From Candidatus Zixiibacteriota bacterium (GTDB lineage Bacteria > Zixibacteria > MSB-5A5 > GN15 > FEB-12): 64,000 nt of DNA. This document shows, piece after piece, positions 63,899 to 64,000 of the stretch. How positions within the stretch are numbered: the first letter of the stretch is position 1; every line of letters starts with the position of its first letter. A program made the translations under genes and the position numbers. The stretch lies in the NCBI GenBank assembly GCA_024278935.1, contig JAJRSF010000024.1:30877-94876 (forward strand), given 5' to 3'. Below the pieces are notes generated by a model, which was not told the origin of the DNA, did no database searches, and saw nothing but the letters and a program-made list of their open reading frames with translations.

Positions 63899-64000
63899 AT
63901 GTGCGTCTAGGGAATTAGTTGCAAGATTAGTTCGCTTCTGTTTTGAGTCCGTCGTACCTTCGTAACACAAGTATTACCTTGTCGTTACAAGATTTAAACC

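Overview
The window looks like AT-rich chromosomal DNA from an uncultured or poorly known bacterium of the FCB superphylum. The Zixibacteria/Marinimicrobia-like part of that group is a guess. Supporting this are a 909-residue secreted protein with a C-terminal type IX secretion (Por) sorting domain, a class II B12-dependent ribonucleotide reductase, a B12-dependent methylmalonyl-CoA pathway, type IV pilins with sigma-54-type promoters, and many secreted repeat proteins. No phage, CRISPR array, conjugation genes or complete IS were seen, so this is mostly housekeeping and lineage-specific chromosome.

Layout. 1-2.2 kb: division operon ftsE-ftsX-envC-like (minus). 2.3-7.7 kb: a YCF48-like lipoprotein, an unknown gene, nrdJ and small membrane proteins (DUF2752, TM2). 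8.0-10.3 kb: minor-pilin operon (PilV/PilW/PilX-like) behind a sigma-54-type promoter and ending at a strong terminator. 10.3-13.0 kb: DUF4242 protein, a metal-site-degenerate NodB-fold protein and pyruvate kinase. 13.1-16.0 kb: a three-gene signalling cassette with a degenerate NtrC-like ATPase. 16.0-19.1 kb: mltG, ruvX, a membrane protein and a small operon of a sigma-region-4/zinc protein plus a ribbon-helix-helix protein. 19.3-29.5 kb: CPBP protease, T9SS beta-propeller protein, DUF4097-like anchored protein, HDOD protein, and a coupled pair of secreted HEAT-repeat and G-x-D-x-Y-repeat proteins. 29.7-33.7 kb: a decayed GIY-YIG mini-element, two major-type pilins each with a sigma-54-type promoter, a cluster of palindromic repeats and a frameshifted PilR-like regulator. 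33.8-36.6 kb: UroD-like and GAF proteins and a BlaI-type repressor group.

36.6-51.5 kb is mainly the propionyl-CoA to succinyl-CoA module (minus strand): epimerase, methylmalonyl-CoA mutase large subunit, biotin carrier, biotin carboxylase, carboxyltransferase, acyl-CoA dehydrogenase, MBL hydrolase, one cobalamin-binding small subunit and a second mutase large subunit. The second one has Gln where the first has the carboxylate-binding Arg, as in isobutyryl-CoA-type mutases. The GTPase MeaB follows after a glycosyltransferase pair. 51.5-63.2 kb: recJ, RNase P RNA, guaB, a zinc-ribbon coiled-coil protein, a CAU tRNA, an aminotransferase/omega-amidase-like pair, a response regulator, a periplasmic-binding-protein/TolC fusion, pgsA and an N6-adenine methylase. 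The last 760 bases hold no convincing gene but carry a promoter-like site near the right edge.

Three otherwise intact genes (PilR-like, biotin carboxylase, SBP-TolC) are each broken by exactly one missing base in an A/T homopolymer. This points to sequence errors or transcriptional slippage rather than three real pseudogenes. Three sigma-54-like promoters, all in front of pilin genes, suggest a pilin regulon controlled by the PilR-like protein.
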